56,742 nt of DNA from Burkholderiaceae bacterium (GTDB lineage Bacteria; Pseudomonadota; Gammaproteobacteria; Burkholderiales; Burkholderiaceae_C). Numbering within the stretch: the first letter of the stretch is position 1; every line of letters begins with the position of its first letter. The DNA lies in the NCBI GenBank assembly GCA_014879655.1, contig JACSRS010000092.1, forward strand, positions 1 to 56,742, read 5' to 3'. The position numbers were made by a program, and so were the translations under genes. Below are positions 56,644-56,742 of the stretch, in pieces. The notes beneath the pieces are model-generated. The model saw nothing but the letters and a program-made list of their open reading frames with translations, was not told the origin of the DNA and ran no database searches.

Positions 56644-56742
56644 CAAAGAACCGTCTGCCGAAACCATCCTGCACGAGGTGTTCGGCTTCTCCGCTTTTCG
56701 CGGGCCGCAGGCTGGCATCGTCAGCCACGTCAGCGACGGCGG
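56636..56742 (+). CDS. recQ: ATP-dependent DNA helicase RecQ, N-terminus (cut by window edge)
   Basis: The frame reads AETILHEVFGFSAFRGPQAG then IVSHVSDGG, the N-terminal motif 0 of RecQ helicases (FG...FR.QQ..I), where the aromatic and Gln residues contact adenine. No ATG lies in frame; the best start is TTG at 56636, inside repeat copy K, with no good ribosome binding site. The helicase core lies beyond the window. The start assignment is uncertain, the family assignment good. Confidence 0.75.
   Translation, partial: MLVKEPSAETILHEVFGFSAFRGPQAGIVSHVSDG

Overview
The window is chromosomal DNA of a high-GC betaproteobacterium, most likely a Burkholderiales/Comamonadaceae member. Supporting this: methionine synthase is split into two genes; pilT and pilU flank a cyclic-nucleotide-domain gene; rsmI-yraN-diaA-dolP are neighbours; alr and lplT are divergent; a TorF-type porin precedes glnK-amtB. 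I found no rRNA, tRNA, CRISPR array, integrase or transposase. Genes are densely packed on both strands, and recQ is cut by the right edge.

Layout. 0-1.5 kb: decayed DNA with a frameshifted SAM methyltransferase and a possible PLP-dehydratase remnant. 1.5-2.8 kb: an SpmA-SpmB-type membrane protein. 3-17.5 kb: one compact minus-strand operon for scavenging nitrogen from amide/biuret-type compounds. In transcription order it holds allophanate hydrolase (atzF), a TauT/NitT-type ABC importer, atzG-atzE (1-carboxybiuret hydrolase), atzH, a BMP/nucleoside-type ABC importer (binding protein, two permeases, double ATPase), formamidase, a BiuH-like biuret hydrolase, a second isochorismatase-fold amidohydrolase and a GntR regulator. 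Many junctions are 4-base overlaps. A near-consensus sigma54 promoter lies just upstream of atzF. 17.7-20.4 kb: rsmI, yraN, diaA-like, dolP. 20.5-25.8 kb: a hydroxyacid dehydrogenase, the pilus retraction motors, a YggS protein and a bactofilin. 25.8-28.2 kb: ahpF, ahpC. 28.3-32.8 kb: a LysR regulator divergent from mmsA, then a GMC oxidoreductase. 32.8-36 kb: a small unknown gene, a second ammonium transporter with its own sigma54 promoter, and a TauE permease. 36-43 kb: alr, lplT, two tandem pseudo-receiver proteins with a small gene between them, glutathione peroxidase and a ProQ-family protein. 43-48.4 kb: glcF and glcE, then porin-glnK-amtB with a sigma54 promoter and an NtrC-type site. 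48.6-56.7 kb: comM, a sensor with a broken GGDEF motif, split metH with an S-adenosylhomocysteine riboswitch between the halves, a rhodanese and the start of recQ.

Two themes link distant parts. First, nitrogen: three separate loci (atzF operon, amtB2, porin-glnK-amtB) carry sigma54 -24/-12 promoters, pointing to one NtrC-type starvation response that imports ammonium and releases it from carboxybiuret, biuret, allophanate and formamide. Second, a dispersed repeat of about 65 bases with a CCAGCGTC core occurs eleven times. Most copies lie between genes, but three lie in frame inside protein genes (LysR, GMC oxidoreductase, glcE), and others supply stop or start codons (GntR, rsmI, recQ). I do not recognise this as a named family; it is the least explained structure in the window.
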